NCBI GenBank assembly: GCA_029204225.1
Contig: CM055106.1
Coordinates: 38,468,036-38,532,035, forward strand
Origin: Diphasiastrum complanatum
Lineage: Eukaryota > Streptophyta > Lycopodiopsida > Lycopodiales > Lycopodiaceae
Direction: 5' to 3'
DNA length: 64,000 nt
Part shown: piece by piece, positions 14,461-25,899 of the stretch
Numbering within the stretch: the stretch's first letter is position 1
Layout: each line of letters starts with the position of its first letter
Translations under genes and position numbers: made by a program
Notes under the pieces: generated by a model
Told to the model about the DNA's origin: nothing
What the model saw: only the letters and a program-made list of their open reading frames with translations
The model's database searches: none

Positions 14461-14819
14461 CATGCCATGTGAAGCAAGAGGAGAAGAGAGAAACTGGTAA
14501 CCTAAACCCAATATGTTAACGAGAAAATATCTACCTCGTTATATAGAGAGTACAATCCTGTGCATGAAACCATGCAATCCCCATGCAGGTCAACTATAAA
14601 TAGATCACATCTCTTCATGCAGTCCTCTTGCCTATATCCGTCACACGTACATGCAATACTCCATATGTCTCAATTAGAGTGTCTGGGTCCTCTCAAGGTA
14701 ATTAGTCACAAACTGGCCTTGACATGGAATTAAATCATGGCGTGACCAACAATCTCAAATATTGGAGGACCGATCTACCATATTAGAACTATTCCAGGTC
14801 CTTAACCGAATATGGCCAT
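14461..14819 (-). repeat. Right arm of the 359-bp inverted repeat pair
   Basis: Reverse-complement partner of 10150-10508 with exactly the same length. Contains CTATAAATAGATC near 14597, TATA-like in the plus direction. Its outer end abuts the start of the hAT-like coding region at about 14840. No matching target duplication is visible outside the two arms. Confidence 0.8.
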
Positions 14820-14839
14820 GACAGGTAGAGGCATTTGGT

Positions 14840-16102
14840 CAGAGGTTGAGTTGACAGAGGGGGATGTGGCTACGCACCAGAGATTTGGTGCCCCGCAGAT
14901 GGAGATTCCTGCATTGTGGTGGGATCTTTACTGGTTCTGTTACCAGGGTCAAGGCCCACTTACTACAGCTCACCAGGCCAGATACATATCCATTTGCCCT
15001 CATATCAGATGCAGAGGGTAGAGATATTGATGGACACATATGGGCTCGTCGATACATTTCTTGAGCCATTGAGACCATCTCAGAGCTCTATTCACAGGTC
15101 AGTGGCAAGAGTAGGAACTAGAACAGGTTCGTGACCTAGTGCAAGTGTAGAGTCTAGTGTAGGTGTAGGGTCTGAAGTAGATGCAAAGGCAAGGCCTAGT
15201 CACATGGGTGGGGGGGCTGTTCCTAGGGCTACCAACACACATGCAGCCTCTCATTATGTTGTTCCTTTAGCAGCATGTCCCTCTCATCCATCGTCGTCAT
15301 CAGCTGCTGATGCACTACCTATAGAGCCAAATCTTACCATAGGGGGACGCGGAGTTCCAATAGGGAATGCTCCACAGTCAAATACACCCTCAGTGTGCCC
15401 ATCCATTGCTTCTGATGGGCGTGCTAGCTATAGACTGAGAGATCCCTTTGTGCAGCAGAGAGGGGTTAGGGCCAGACAGCAAACCTTGGATCGAGGTGGG
15501 TGGCAGAGACAACAACATGGCCCTGTGTACCCGACGGATTGGCCAACTCTTTTATGAGTGTGACATCCCTTTGTTGTTGCTGACACTTGGATCTTTAGGG
15601 ACACTTGCCTCCAGATCGCAATAGTTTATTTCTCATAGAGGCCTCTGAGGAGAGAGGCATTACGCACGATTATGCTACGATAGAAGGAGGAGACTATCAC
15701 ATGGGAGTTGAGCTCCATTCGCACAGTGTGATAGACGAAGGAATTTTTTGCTAATCTTTACCATTGCATTTGCTTCACTTTGCAAAGTGCCACAGTGTTT
15801 GCATATGTCTAAGAAATGTTATTTTTTTGTAGCTATGGATGCTCGATATTGAGCGATGGATGGACTAACACTCGTCTGTGATTTGTCGTCAATATCCTAG
15901 TATCTTGCCCGCTTGGCACAGTCTTCCTACCAGGCATGTATGCTACTCGATCTGGTGGAGCCATCACGACCAAGTTCATCTATGAGGCAGTTAGAGATGT
16001 AGTGCAGGAGATCAGGGCAAATCACGTGGTTCAAGTTGTCACAGACAATGCCATGAACTGTAGACAGATAGGAGAGATGGTGATGAGCGAGCACCCCATT
16101 AT
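14840..16102 (+). pseudogene. hAT transposase remnant, BED finger to DUF659-like core (5' part)
   Basis: Decayed transposase of a hAT-superfamily DNA transposon, the DUF659-containing plant type. Near 14920-14975 the frame reads FLHCGGIFTGSVTRVKAHLL, fitting a BED-type zinc finger (G...TRVK.HLL). A low-complexity linker follows (15204-15557). The catalytic-core region begins near 15850 with SDGWTNTR, stop, FVVNILVSCPLGTVF. It continues as KFIYEAVRDVVQEIRANHVVQ and VVTDNAMN, a very typical DUF659 block (NVVQVVTDNA). Frames shift and stops are present, so it is not functional. At 16103 it is interrupted by a probable solo LTR and resumes at 17097. Confidence 0.75.
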
Positions 16103-17091
16103 TGTTTTTCACAGATTTACTGCCTCTGCGAACATGACTTTTTCTCTTTTCTTTCTTTTATTGCTTCTGACGTTACAGTTCGTTTATCTTCTTGTTAGAA
16201 CAAGCGTTTCTCAGTTTCAATGTATTTCCCAGCCTGTCAATGGGAGAACGGGTTTGATACTCAGCTACATGCATACACTAGCCATGTAATCATCTACAGC
16301 TCAAGAGGATCAGCGTTTTAGAGCAGGGAGCAAACCTACACTAACTATTGAATAAAAGAACAATCAAGAACTAGATTAGCTACTGAAAACAAGATTCAAG
16401 AAACAAGAAACAAGATTCCTAGCAGCATTTTAACAATCTAAAAATCAAGAAACACTCATCACTTGATGCTTAGATTACTCAAGAACAATCAAGAACTGGA
16501 TTGTACAGAGATATGCAAGAATCACACCACAGATCCAGCCTATTTAGTTTACTTGAATGCTAGCTTCTACATTAATCCACAAGAAAGCAAGAAATCTAAT
16601 CCACTCTACAAAGCAAGAAAACTAATCCACTCTAAATCCACAACCGCACACAATATGAATGGAAGGGCATGATCATAGGGGCATCACTCAAGAAAACCAT
16701 CATGATCAAGGAGCTTAGTGTAGCATCAAACTCATGGAAAATCTTCTTATTAAGCATGGAGTAGATACAATGCAAAAAGCTCCTCTTCACAAAGAGGGAG
16801 TCTCTTAAATAAGCAAGAGAGCTCCACTCTTCTTTCTTTAAGAGGGGTCTACTTGCATTTATTACATTTGCCTAGAAATACTAGTTCCTACATGGTCAAT
16901 CCATCTTCCGGGATTCACCATGAGGTTTACACAGTCTTTACTTGTCATTCCTAACTAGCATTTCTCGGCTCTCATACTCGGATCTCAGTAACCATTAGTC
17001 TCATCTTCTCATAGACCTCCTCGGTCTAAGATGAGAGGTGCTCTTGAGTTGCTCTGTCCGTGTATCTTGGGGATTCGACAATCAGCCAACA
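16103..17091. mobile_element. Probable solo LTR inserted in the hAT remnant
   Basis: A 989-bp unit with TGTT...AACA ends, flanked by ATTAT (16098-16102) and ATTGT (17092-17096), a 5-bp target duplication with one change. Removing it together with one flank joins the hAT reading frame precisely (HP then IVWTPYAPRCIDLL, matching the usual FWTPCAAHCIDLM block). This is strong evidence for the insertion boundaries. There is no coding sequence or internal region, so a solo LTR fits best. It is AT-rich, with many AAGAAAC/CAAGAA repeats at 16330-16640. Confidence 0.65.
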
Positions 17092-17096
17092 ATTGT

Positions 17097-17541
17097 GTGG
17101 ACCCCGTATGCTCCACGTTGCATCGATCTTCTCATTCACAACATGGCCGCACTTCCATGGATTTGTGAGATACAATTTTTGCCACTTTGCAAAGCCTTTT
17201 CCACTTATTAGTTGTTCTCAGTCTCTAACCTCTTTAAGCTTTTAGCAAATTTTAATTTAATGTTTTTCTTGCAGCTCACTTCTCAGCCATACGAATGGTG
17301 AACTTCATCACTAAGAAGAAGTGCCTATTGGCATTGTTCCGTACCTTCTCACTACTGGACCTAAAGAAGCCAGCGCCCACTCGCTTTGCCTACCTTTTTA
17401 TGGTTCTCGATCGACTGCGTCTTACAAGATCATCTGGGAAGAAGGACATCCAGTGAGAGATTTGATGAGTTCAGGAATTGCATGACGGAGGCAGTGCACT
17501 TCTAGGCCACAATGTTTGGAGAGGACTTCTGGACATGGTTT
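17097..17541 (+). pseudogene. hAT transposase remnant, continuation
   Basis: Continues the transposase with GTGTGGACCCCGTATGCTCC (VWTPYAPRCIDLLIHNMAALPW), the block that normally follows VVTDNA in DUF659 proteins. After an unclear intron-like stretch (about 17190-17275) it reads VNFITKKKCLLALFRTFSLL and LKKPAPTRFAYLFMVLDRL, corresponding to the RFA-containing segment of hAT transposases. It ends at the LTR of Copia A at 17542. The C-terminal dimerisation region was not found on the other side of A. Confidence 0.7.
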
Positions 17542-17869
17542 TGTTGGAAATCAATTGGGTTTGTGTGGAAGCTGGGAGTGAGCTAGATGCATGGATCAGA
17601 AACATAACAATTAGCAGCAAAATAGTTCAAATGATGGATTCAAATAAATGCGCAATGACCAATAACATTAGTAGGACAAATCGCACTCTGATTATTATCA
17701 GAATAAGTTTTCTTATGAAGATTCTAGGATTAGATATACTGAAAATTACAACTAACTCGGATTGAATGCTATCTTCTATATTAATTACAACCGTCTTGTA
17801 ACTGTAAATACATGTACAAAGTAGACAGATTGTCAACGTGAAGTCGTTGGGTCATATTTCCAACCAACA
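17542..17869 (-). repeat. LTR of Copia A (3' LTR in element orientation)
   Basis: On the plus strand it runs from TGTTGGAAATCAATTGGG to TTTCCAACCAACA, with inverted TGTTGG/CCAACA ends. Its interior is recognisably related to the LTR of element B (CAATTAGCAGCAAAATAGTT versus CAATAGTTAACAACAGAAAT). At about 328 bp it is much shorter than the 1052-bp B LTR and may be deleted. Confidence 0.55.
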
Positions 17870-17927
17870 GTATTGAAATTTTACAGTGTATCAAATTTAT
17901 AGAAATGATTAAAAAATGTAATCTGGG

Positions 17928-18782
<855 letters not shown>

Positions 18783-18839
18783 TGGACCCAGATTTGATAG
18801 GAACTGGCTGAGTGAACTGATTGAGTATGCAAGGTCTGG

Positions 18840-19814
18840 TCAAATGAAGATCATTACATACATCAGTGAGCCAATGATGGAGTGAAATGGATATTGCTTC
18901 ATCTCCTCCCTTTGTTCCTCAGTTTGAGGAGATTGTTTCTTTGACAGCTTCAATACACGGTCGAGTGGAAATAGACTTGGCTTGCAGTTAGCCATTCCAT
19001 ATCTTTCCAGCACGTTGGTGAGATATTTCTGTTGGCTAATAAAAATCAGTCTGCTGGGTCGAATTTGGAAAATTTTGATTATGAGACAATAGTGGGTTGG
19101 ACCCATATCAATCATTTTGTACTCCTTGGCCAGCATGCATTTCGTCTCCTTCATCAAATTCAGATTGTTGCTAAATAGTAGAGTGTCATCTACATAGAGA
19201 ATGATGATAATGAAGAAGTCCGATACAAACTTGTAATAGACATTCGAGTTTGCTGAGTTTGGAATGAAACCATTCTCAATAAGGATTACATTTATCTTTT
19301 GGAACCAGACTCTGGGTGATTGTTTCAGCCCATAGAGTGCCTTGTGTATTTTACATACAAGGTGTTGCTTACCCCTTAGCTAGTATCCTTCTGGTTGTGA
19401 CATGAAAATTTTCTCTTCAATGATCCCGTTGAAGAAAGCGGTCTGGACATCCATTTGATGGACTTCGAGATCTGCTGCAGCTACAAAGGAGAGTAGTAGT
19501 CTGATCGAAACATGCTTGACAACTGGACTGAGGGTTTTGGAATAGTCCAGATCTGGAATCTGGGAAAAACCTTTGGTGACCAGCCTTTTGTATCGATTTA
19601 ACCTTCCTTCAGCATCATACTTCACCTTGAATATCCATTTGCATGGAATCATATTTTTGTCTTTTGGCAGCCCAATGACTGTCCACATTTGATTCTCCAT
19701 AAGAGAATCGAATTCTGTGTCCATTGCTGCTTTCCATCGTTCAACATCAAGTGTAGACATTGCCTCTGAAACTGTATTTGGTTCTTGCACAAAGTAGCAG
19801 GCTACATCATCCAT
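18840..19814 (-). pseudogene. Copia A reverse transcriptase
   Basis: The minus-strand ORF 19380-19814 contains ERWKAAMDTEFDSLMENQMW, PCKWIFKVKYDAEGRLNRYK, VTKGFSQ and HQMDVQTAFFNGIIEEKIFM, the N-terminal half of a Copia reverse transcriptase. Between the ORFs (about 19160-19380) the YVDD-type catalytic region is present on the minus strand (AGTGTCATCTACATAGAG on plus). ORF 18840-19157 is the C-terminal half (KYLTNVLERYGMANCKPSLF). Frames are interrupted, so it is inactive. Confidence 0.85.
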
Positions 19815-20288
19815 AAATTTGGATGGAGGCTGTCTGGGTCGATTTGACCTTCTTGGCTGAATTTCTTCCCTTTGCTGATCAGACTCATTTTCAGAGTTAG
19901 TATCGATTTCTTGATTTTTGACCCTAGGGTCAAAATTTAACTATTCGACCCTAGGGTCAAAAATCTGTGCAGCTTTTCCCTTGGGGTCGAAAAACTGGTC
20001 CTCCAGAAAAATGACATCTCTGCTTGTGAATGTCTTTTCTGTGTCCAGATTGTAGAGCTTGTATGCCTTGTGATATGGAGAATAGCCAATAAAAATCAAT
20101 TTTCTGCTTGTGATGTCCAGCTTCTTCTTAAGATCTTCAGGGATCTTAGCATAGGCAATTCATCCAAACACTCTGATATTCTTGAGTGATAGTTTCAATC
20201 CTGACCACACCTCAGAAGGTGTCTTGCCATTCAAGGCTTTGGCAATGGATCGATTTTGTAAGTAGGCTGTTGTATTAACAGCTTTTGC

Positions 20289-21045
20289 CTAGAATTTCTT
20301 TGGAAGAGAGGCATGGGCCAGCATGCTCTTGGCACTTTCAACAAGTGTCCAATTCTTCCTGTCAGCTACACCATTGGACTGTGGTGAGTAGCTTGTTGTA
20401 TATTGTTGGTGTATTCCGTTTGCCTTGCAGAATTCTTTAAATTTTGTGGAGATAAATTCTCCCCCTCCATCTGAGCGTAGTGCTTTGATCTTCCTCTGGG
20501 TTTGATTTTCTGCAGACGCCTTGAAGTGCTTGAATTTAAATGCCTCTAATTTGTTCTTCAAAAAGTAAGTAGCAGTCCATCGTGAGAAGTCATCGATGAA
20601 GGCAAGAAAACATAGTGTTCCCCCTGTGGTAGCAGTCTGCATCGGGCCACAAATGTCACTATGTACAAGGTCTAGCAAATTTTTAGAAGTGTGAGAACTA
20701 AGTCAGAAATGAATGGACTTCTAGAATGCTTGTTGATAACACATCTTTCGCATGGAGAACTCGATTTGCTGATTTGAGACAGATCTTGTACCAAACTTTA
20801 TTTTAACATTTGTTGAATACTATTGAAGTTGAGTTGGCCTAATCTGAGATGCCATTGCATATCAGTTGATTCAGACGTAGTGGTGTAAAGAGCTTGATTG
20901 TTAGAAGAGTAGCAGTGGCCGAGCTTGTCTAAATTGCCACTTCTTCTCCCGAAAAGCTAGAGATCTAGGACTTGTCAAAGATTGTGTAGCCATTTGTGTC
21001 AAATTTGACCCTCCGACCTGAATCAATGATTCTCCTAAATATTGC
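20289..21045 (-). pseudogene. Copia A integrase, N-terminal truncated
   Basis: Minus-strand ORF 20289-20678 carries LDLVHSDICGPM and FLAFIDDFSRWTATYFL (first catalytic Asp region), then ALRSDGGGEFIS (second Asp), YSPQSNGVADRKN (catalytic Glu block altered: AERKN has become ADRKN) and AKSMLAHASLPKKF. To the right, out-of-frame remnants of the GAG-pre-integrase zinc-binding region reach about 21045. The integrase C-terminal part and the linker to RT lie between 19815 and 20288 with frameshifts and stops. Confidence 0.85.
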
Positions 21046-22270
21046 ATCCCGTATTACCATAACCACTCATGAGAAAGCCTAACTACTAGTAGCACAAGGA
21101 CTAGAGCTAGCCAAAATGTATTCATGATACAATGGCACAAGATACATTGAATGGTGAAGAAGTTATCATTATCTATATAGACTTCTCCCATGATCTCCTA
21201 GACGTAGTATTATTGTGTATTCTTGCCTCCTATACCCAAACATAGATAGCAACCTCCAAAAACTCTAAGTCTAGCCTTTAGGATCATTATCAGTCATTAC
21301 GGCTAATAATATAGGCTAACGATCGCCAAGTGAAGATCTTCTCAAATCGCATTACATGCAACCAAAAGGACACCTGTGGAGCAAAACCACCTAACCAACA
21401 AGAAATGACTAGTCAATACCCTAACGACTTCACTCCCAAGCCAAGGTGAATGAATACAAGAGAGGAGGGGATCCTAGCTTCATGAAGATGGCCGAGTTCC
21501 ACAAGTATAAATAATCTCCATTAGGGAGAGAATATTCCTTCTAGGATACCATACAATCCAAACATAAGCAATTGACCTCCTATTCTTGCATTAATGCAGT
21601 CAAACATCATGCAAGTGCTCCATAGTCCAATTATAGGCCTGGGCCCTCATAAGATTATTCATTACATTACCGTCCAAGTCCGAAATGACGAGGCATGACT
21701 AATAACCTTATACACTGGAGTATTGGCTGCAACACAAGCTCTGATACCAAACACATGATGCACTCTAATGCCTTTGGGGAGGTCTAACTAAGAAGCTTAA
21801 GGTCCACATTACCTTGTCGATAGCTTATAATGCTTTCTAGTGTGCAAGTTAGTTGCGAGTCCTTGGGTATCCTCAAATACACCCCAGGAGAATTCTTTAT
21901 GTTCATGTCCTGTCTAGCCTGATCTTGAGCACTCTAGGCATTCTCACGTGCCAACTACTGCATGTCATGCAAGAAATCGCCACTAGTTTCAACACTTCAA
22001 TAACTTAATGTTTCTAGAATTTTTTACTTATGAAAAGTATAATCTTAAATTTCAGCACCATACATATGATCAAATTACCAAAAAAAGTTACCTTTAAAAA
22101 AGTAATATTTTGAATATTAGATTAGAACATAAACATTACAAATTCTCTCTTTAAGTAAAATAATATGAAATGATAATTATAATTATAATAAATTGAAGTA
22201 TTACCTCCAAATCAATCATTAAAGTGTACTATGCGCCCTTGAACACTTCCTAGCATTCAACTGGAAAACT
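21046..22270 (-). mobile_element. LTR-like debris with a minus-strand primer-binding site
   Basis: GCTCTGATACCA at 21738-21749 is the exact reverse complement of the initiator-Met-tRNA primer site TGGTATCAGAGC, so a minus-strand LTR should lie to its right (21750 on). The stretch 21380-21730 is a diverged relative of the right inverted-repeat arm at 14461-14819 (shared CATGCAA..CTCCATA, CTGGG.CCTC, GGAGTATTGG blocks). It includes GTATAAATAATCTCC, a TATA-like motif. No coding region was recognised and the right boundary is approximate. Confidence 0.45.
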
Positions 22271-24781
22271 TGAGCTTCCGAGCACTTATCATGTTGTTGA
22301 CGTATGCTTTCCAGTGTTCAAAATGAATATCTATACTTGTGAACACTTCCTACCTTTCATTGTGAAGTTGGGCTAAAAAAACAATTTGCATTACTTCATA
22401 CTATATTTGTAAAACTTTTTATTCACAATCAAATTTCGACTTTAGTTTGAATATGACAAAGGTAAAATTTGACTCTCTAAAATGACTCTTAATGATTACT
22501 CAAAGACATCCAAACTTCTTTGTGTATAGCCTCAGAGACATGTGCTTTGATGAATCACAGCTCACAAACAATGCACCACGTCCACTTTTTTCTATCTCAA
22601 TCAAATGCAATCATAATTAACTTTAAAAAAATACACAACAAAAGAATGAGTGTAACAAAATACCATAACCATCAAAGAATCATCACGAAATACTTATATA
22701 GAAGAACGACTATTATGAATGTAATACACATCAATCAAAACCCAATAAAAAAGAAACAAAAACATGCAAATAAATAAAAGTCAGTTTTACTTTAAGAAAA
22801 AAATTAAACACAACATTGCAAATCGTGCATAATAAGCACATGAAGCAAATGTTACATCATTTTTGGCAATCGAACAATATTTAGTTAAGCACATGCATGC
22901 CCAGCCCACTGTCTCAGCCCTCCACTACTGCACAGTGTAATCACCAATGCTGATTCGCGAGAATTTCTAAGAAATCATCAAGAATGCAGTGCCTTCAACA
23001 GCTTCAACTGAGCATGCGCAGCCCTGAGAATTTAGAAATCGTGCATGCATTCCTTTCTTCCAATTTCCAAGGTAGTTACTTCCGCTACCAAGTGGCTAGG
23101 CCCAGGCCCAGGCCCTAGGGTCATGACATGTGGCATTTAGGAAAAGCCCAAAGAATAAAATAAATTACAAAAGTTTTTTTTAAGAAGGTTAATTCTTTTA
23201 ATAGGTAAAAAGAGTAATACCAATTTGTATTACCGGCCTTTAAAAACCTACAACTACTCAATATAAGGCTTTGTAGGTTTTAAGGGACTCCCCACAGGCA
23301 CATGCACATACACAGATAAGGGTATGATTTTTTTTATATTTAAAAAGAAAGAATCAAGATGTGAGAAATGCAGAAACATTATGGGACAAGAAACATAACG
23401 TACACATGGCAGACAAGGTGCGCATAGTGGGCAGGCAAGCGGGTACCTTGAGATATTTGTGGACATGACGTGTTGTGCATTGAATTGTGTTGCGGCCCAT
23501 CGGCCTCGAGCTTGGTTTCCTGAATGCATGTATGGAAACTTTAATTTGCTAGAAGCTCTGGTTTATAGAGGAACTTGCTTCAAGGCCAGCTCGAGCTTAG
23601 TTTCTTGAGTGTGTACATTAAGCTAGAAGGCAATCGACGCAGCAGCCCCTTTATAGCCTTCGGAAGGCTTCATGTGTTTGTTGTTTGATCATTATATCTG
23701 ATTGTAGATTGTAATTTATGTCTTTTGTTTTTATTCCTCACAAGTTAGAGAGCAACGAGCCAAGCTGAGCTGAAATCTGAGGGGTCGCATTGATTTTCAG
23801 GGACGTCCTCTGTTCCTCAATCAACAAACAGGCCTTTGCTTACATACAGAATCTAATATCCTACACCCAAAGAGCATGGCCTCAATATAAACCACATTCA
23901 TCAGAGTGTGGAGCAGATTGAATGTTGTCATCCAGTAACCGGAGATGTTGGAAATGGTAATCTAACTATCTGACGCGGGTTAAAGTCTCTTGGCATAGAC
24001 TGCAAGGAGTTTTGTTATGAATGAAGATAGAAGAACGAAGGTTGAACGCTACTCCTTTTCTCATTGTATCTTTCTGATTTTTCAAGCAGTGTAAGCTGTT
24101 GAAGGTCTTGGTGTGTGTGCTTTGTCTCTCTCCCTTCTCCGTCTTGCTGTGCTGCGTGACACCACAAGCCCAACGCATGATAAATCTTCTCTATAAGCTT
24201 CCCATTCTGAGGACACGGTACTAGTCTTGCCATACGGGAGGCCTCATTTTTAGCTGATACAGATAACTCCTCGTAAGCTTAGACTTGCTATGATGGCGAA
24301 TACATACTTACTTGAGAAATTCCAAGAGTTGCTTGAGAATTTTAGTTGAAATGGTCAGTGTTAACTTACTACAGAGATTTGACAACGCATTATCATATAC
24401 CCAAAAAAACACTGCCGGACTATACTTCTTCTGTATAAAAACGCATCATAATCAATCAACACTTATATACACTCAGAAAAACAACGCAATTGCTGTCCCA
24501 ATCAGATGGCTGAATGCTACATACTCAGACACTCGATGACGTAAAATGGACTAGTCTTCCAGCCAGCTCCTCCGACAATTATTGCCTGCTATCAACACCA
24601 CAACGACTACAAGCATAAGTTCTTGAAAGACCTGGTCCCTGCTCAGGAATAATAAAAAGGCTAAACAACACATATTTTGCTTCACAAAAAACAAACCGAG
24701 TATGATTTTTATGACCATCTCTATAATTGCAATGCCTTGCATACAACAGTAGCTGCGAGAAAACTCCACGATATCACCATT
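22271..24781. other. No recognised gene
   Basis: About 2.5 kb, AT-rich to 23000 and more balanced afterwards. Short ORFs (85 codons at 22520, 91 at 23254 minus, 70-75 around 24000-24500) show no domain, and I see no reliable element boundary. Confidence 0.5.
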
Positions 24782-25010
24782 CAGGCTTCCTAACTGCCCT
24801 ATATTACTACTGATTGCTAGTCAATTCAAGCTTCCTAACTGCACTGTGTTTCTGATTGCTCACACATTCAAGCTTTCCTAGGTGCACTTCATTACTGATT
24901 GCCCACAAATACAAGCTTCCTAACTGCACTATAGTTCTGATTGCTCACAGATTCAAAGCTTCTTAACTGCACTATACTGCTGATTGCCCACAAATCCAAG
25001 CTACCTCATA
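24782..25010 (+). repeat. Minisatellite, 42-43 bp unit, about 5.3 copies
   Basis: Units begin at about 24782, 24827, 24869, 24912, 24954 and 24997 (partial). The core reads CAAGCTTCCTAACTGCACTA followed by CTGATTGC[TC]CACA. Copies differ by a few substitutions, with alternating TGCTCACA and TGCCCACA versions that suggest an older dimeric unit. It is non-coding and has no CRISPR-like spacer structure. Confidence 0.9.
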
Positions 25011-25307
25011 TATCAGCATTGATTAAATATGTCTGAAAGCTCTCACCCGATCGATCGCATTCCCTCCTTGTTGCCACAACAGCCAACGGATCACCAAACG
25101 ACGAGCTCCAAAAGACTTTCCTATAAAGTATTATGAATGGCCTCTTTCCAGAATTTTTTTTTTTTTTACCTGAGTCCCGGAGATTTTGAAATTCCGAACC
25201 GGGCAGAATGGCCGCAGAATCAGCACTAAAAAAATTTGAGACCAATCCGATGCTGCCACGTGACAGACGCAGGCAGAATTTGCACTAAATTTTTTTTAAA
25301 AAAAACA

Positions 25308-25357
25308 GGTGACTATTTTGCTTTTTAATCAGTTCAAAAATGGGCAAAATAGTCACC
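25308..25357. repeat. Foldback with perfect 14-bp arms
   Basis: GGTGACTATTTTGC (25308-25321) and GCAAAATAGTCACC (25344-25357) are perfect inverted copies around a 22-nt loop. It may be a tiny MITE-like foldback; a target duplication is not clear. Confidence 0.8.
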
Positions 25358-25639
25358 AAAAATCCATTGCGTAGTAATAGTGTACTTTTTTAAAGTGATA
25401 TACTATTGTATTAACTGATAAAGTCTTTGCTCTCAACCCACCATGATCACTTGGATGTTAGCCATGTGTCACATCTTGCCACCTGGAAGCTTTTCAGTTG
25501 TAGGTGATGCAACATGGCAAAATCTAAAAGATCCAACGATGTAAAGTGTGCTAAGGGGATGAGATGAGTAAAAGCTAGTAAAAGCTCAATAACGTGGAAA
25601 TTTATCCCACTTATTTTTTTAAGAGGGGAGGTCCTGCTC

Positions 25640-25832
25640 GGAGGCCCTTCCGACTAGGAAGGTTGTGCGCCCGCACAGCCTTCAGCGGGCGGAAGGGCCG
25701 AGGCTCCGACGTGAATTCATTTTTTACTTTTTTTTTTGTTAAATTTTTTTTTTTCGCACCTTCCGGGCGGAAGGTGTGTATAAAAAAAGGTAAAGTTTTT
25801 TACAGGCACCTTCCAGATGTCGGAAGGTGCCT
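25640..25832. repeat. Cluster of three GC-rich hairpins with CCTTCC/GGAAGG cores
   Basis: Hairpin 1 (25640-25707) has outer arms GGAGGCCCTTCCG and CGGAAGGGCC...GGCTCC, and an inner stem AGGAAGGTTGTGC/GCACAGCCTTC. Hairpin 2 (25755-25778) has CGCACCTTCC, loop GGGC, and GGAAGGTGTG. Hairpin 3 (25804-25832) has AGGCACCTTCC, loop AGATGTC, and GGAAGGTGCCT. All three share the CCTTCC...GGAAGG core and are separated by poly-T runs. An ORF of 98 codons across this region is an artefact of the structure. Confidence 0.85.
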
Positions 25833-25899
25833 TAAAAAAAATTTGCCTCACAGATTACGTTATGTGAGGCTGCTCGGTTTCCTTTGTTAAAATGTTAAA

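Noticed and set aside
10150-14819. Mutator-like element with long terminal inverted repeats
   Set aside because: No 9-bp target duplication at the outer ends and no MURA-type transposase motif between the arms; kept only as an unexplained inverted pair.
24782-25010. CRISPR-like regular repeat
   Set aside because: Units are contiguous with no spacers, and the context is a plant nuclear genome; it is a minisatellite.
25594-25890. 98-codon ORF across the hairpin cluster
   Set aside because: The ORF follows from low-complexity and inverted-repeat sequence and has no recognisable protein features.
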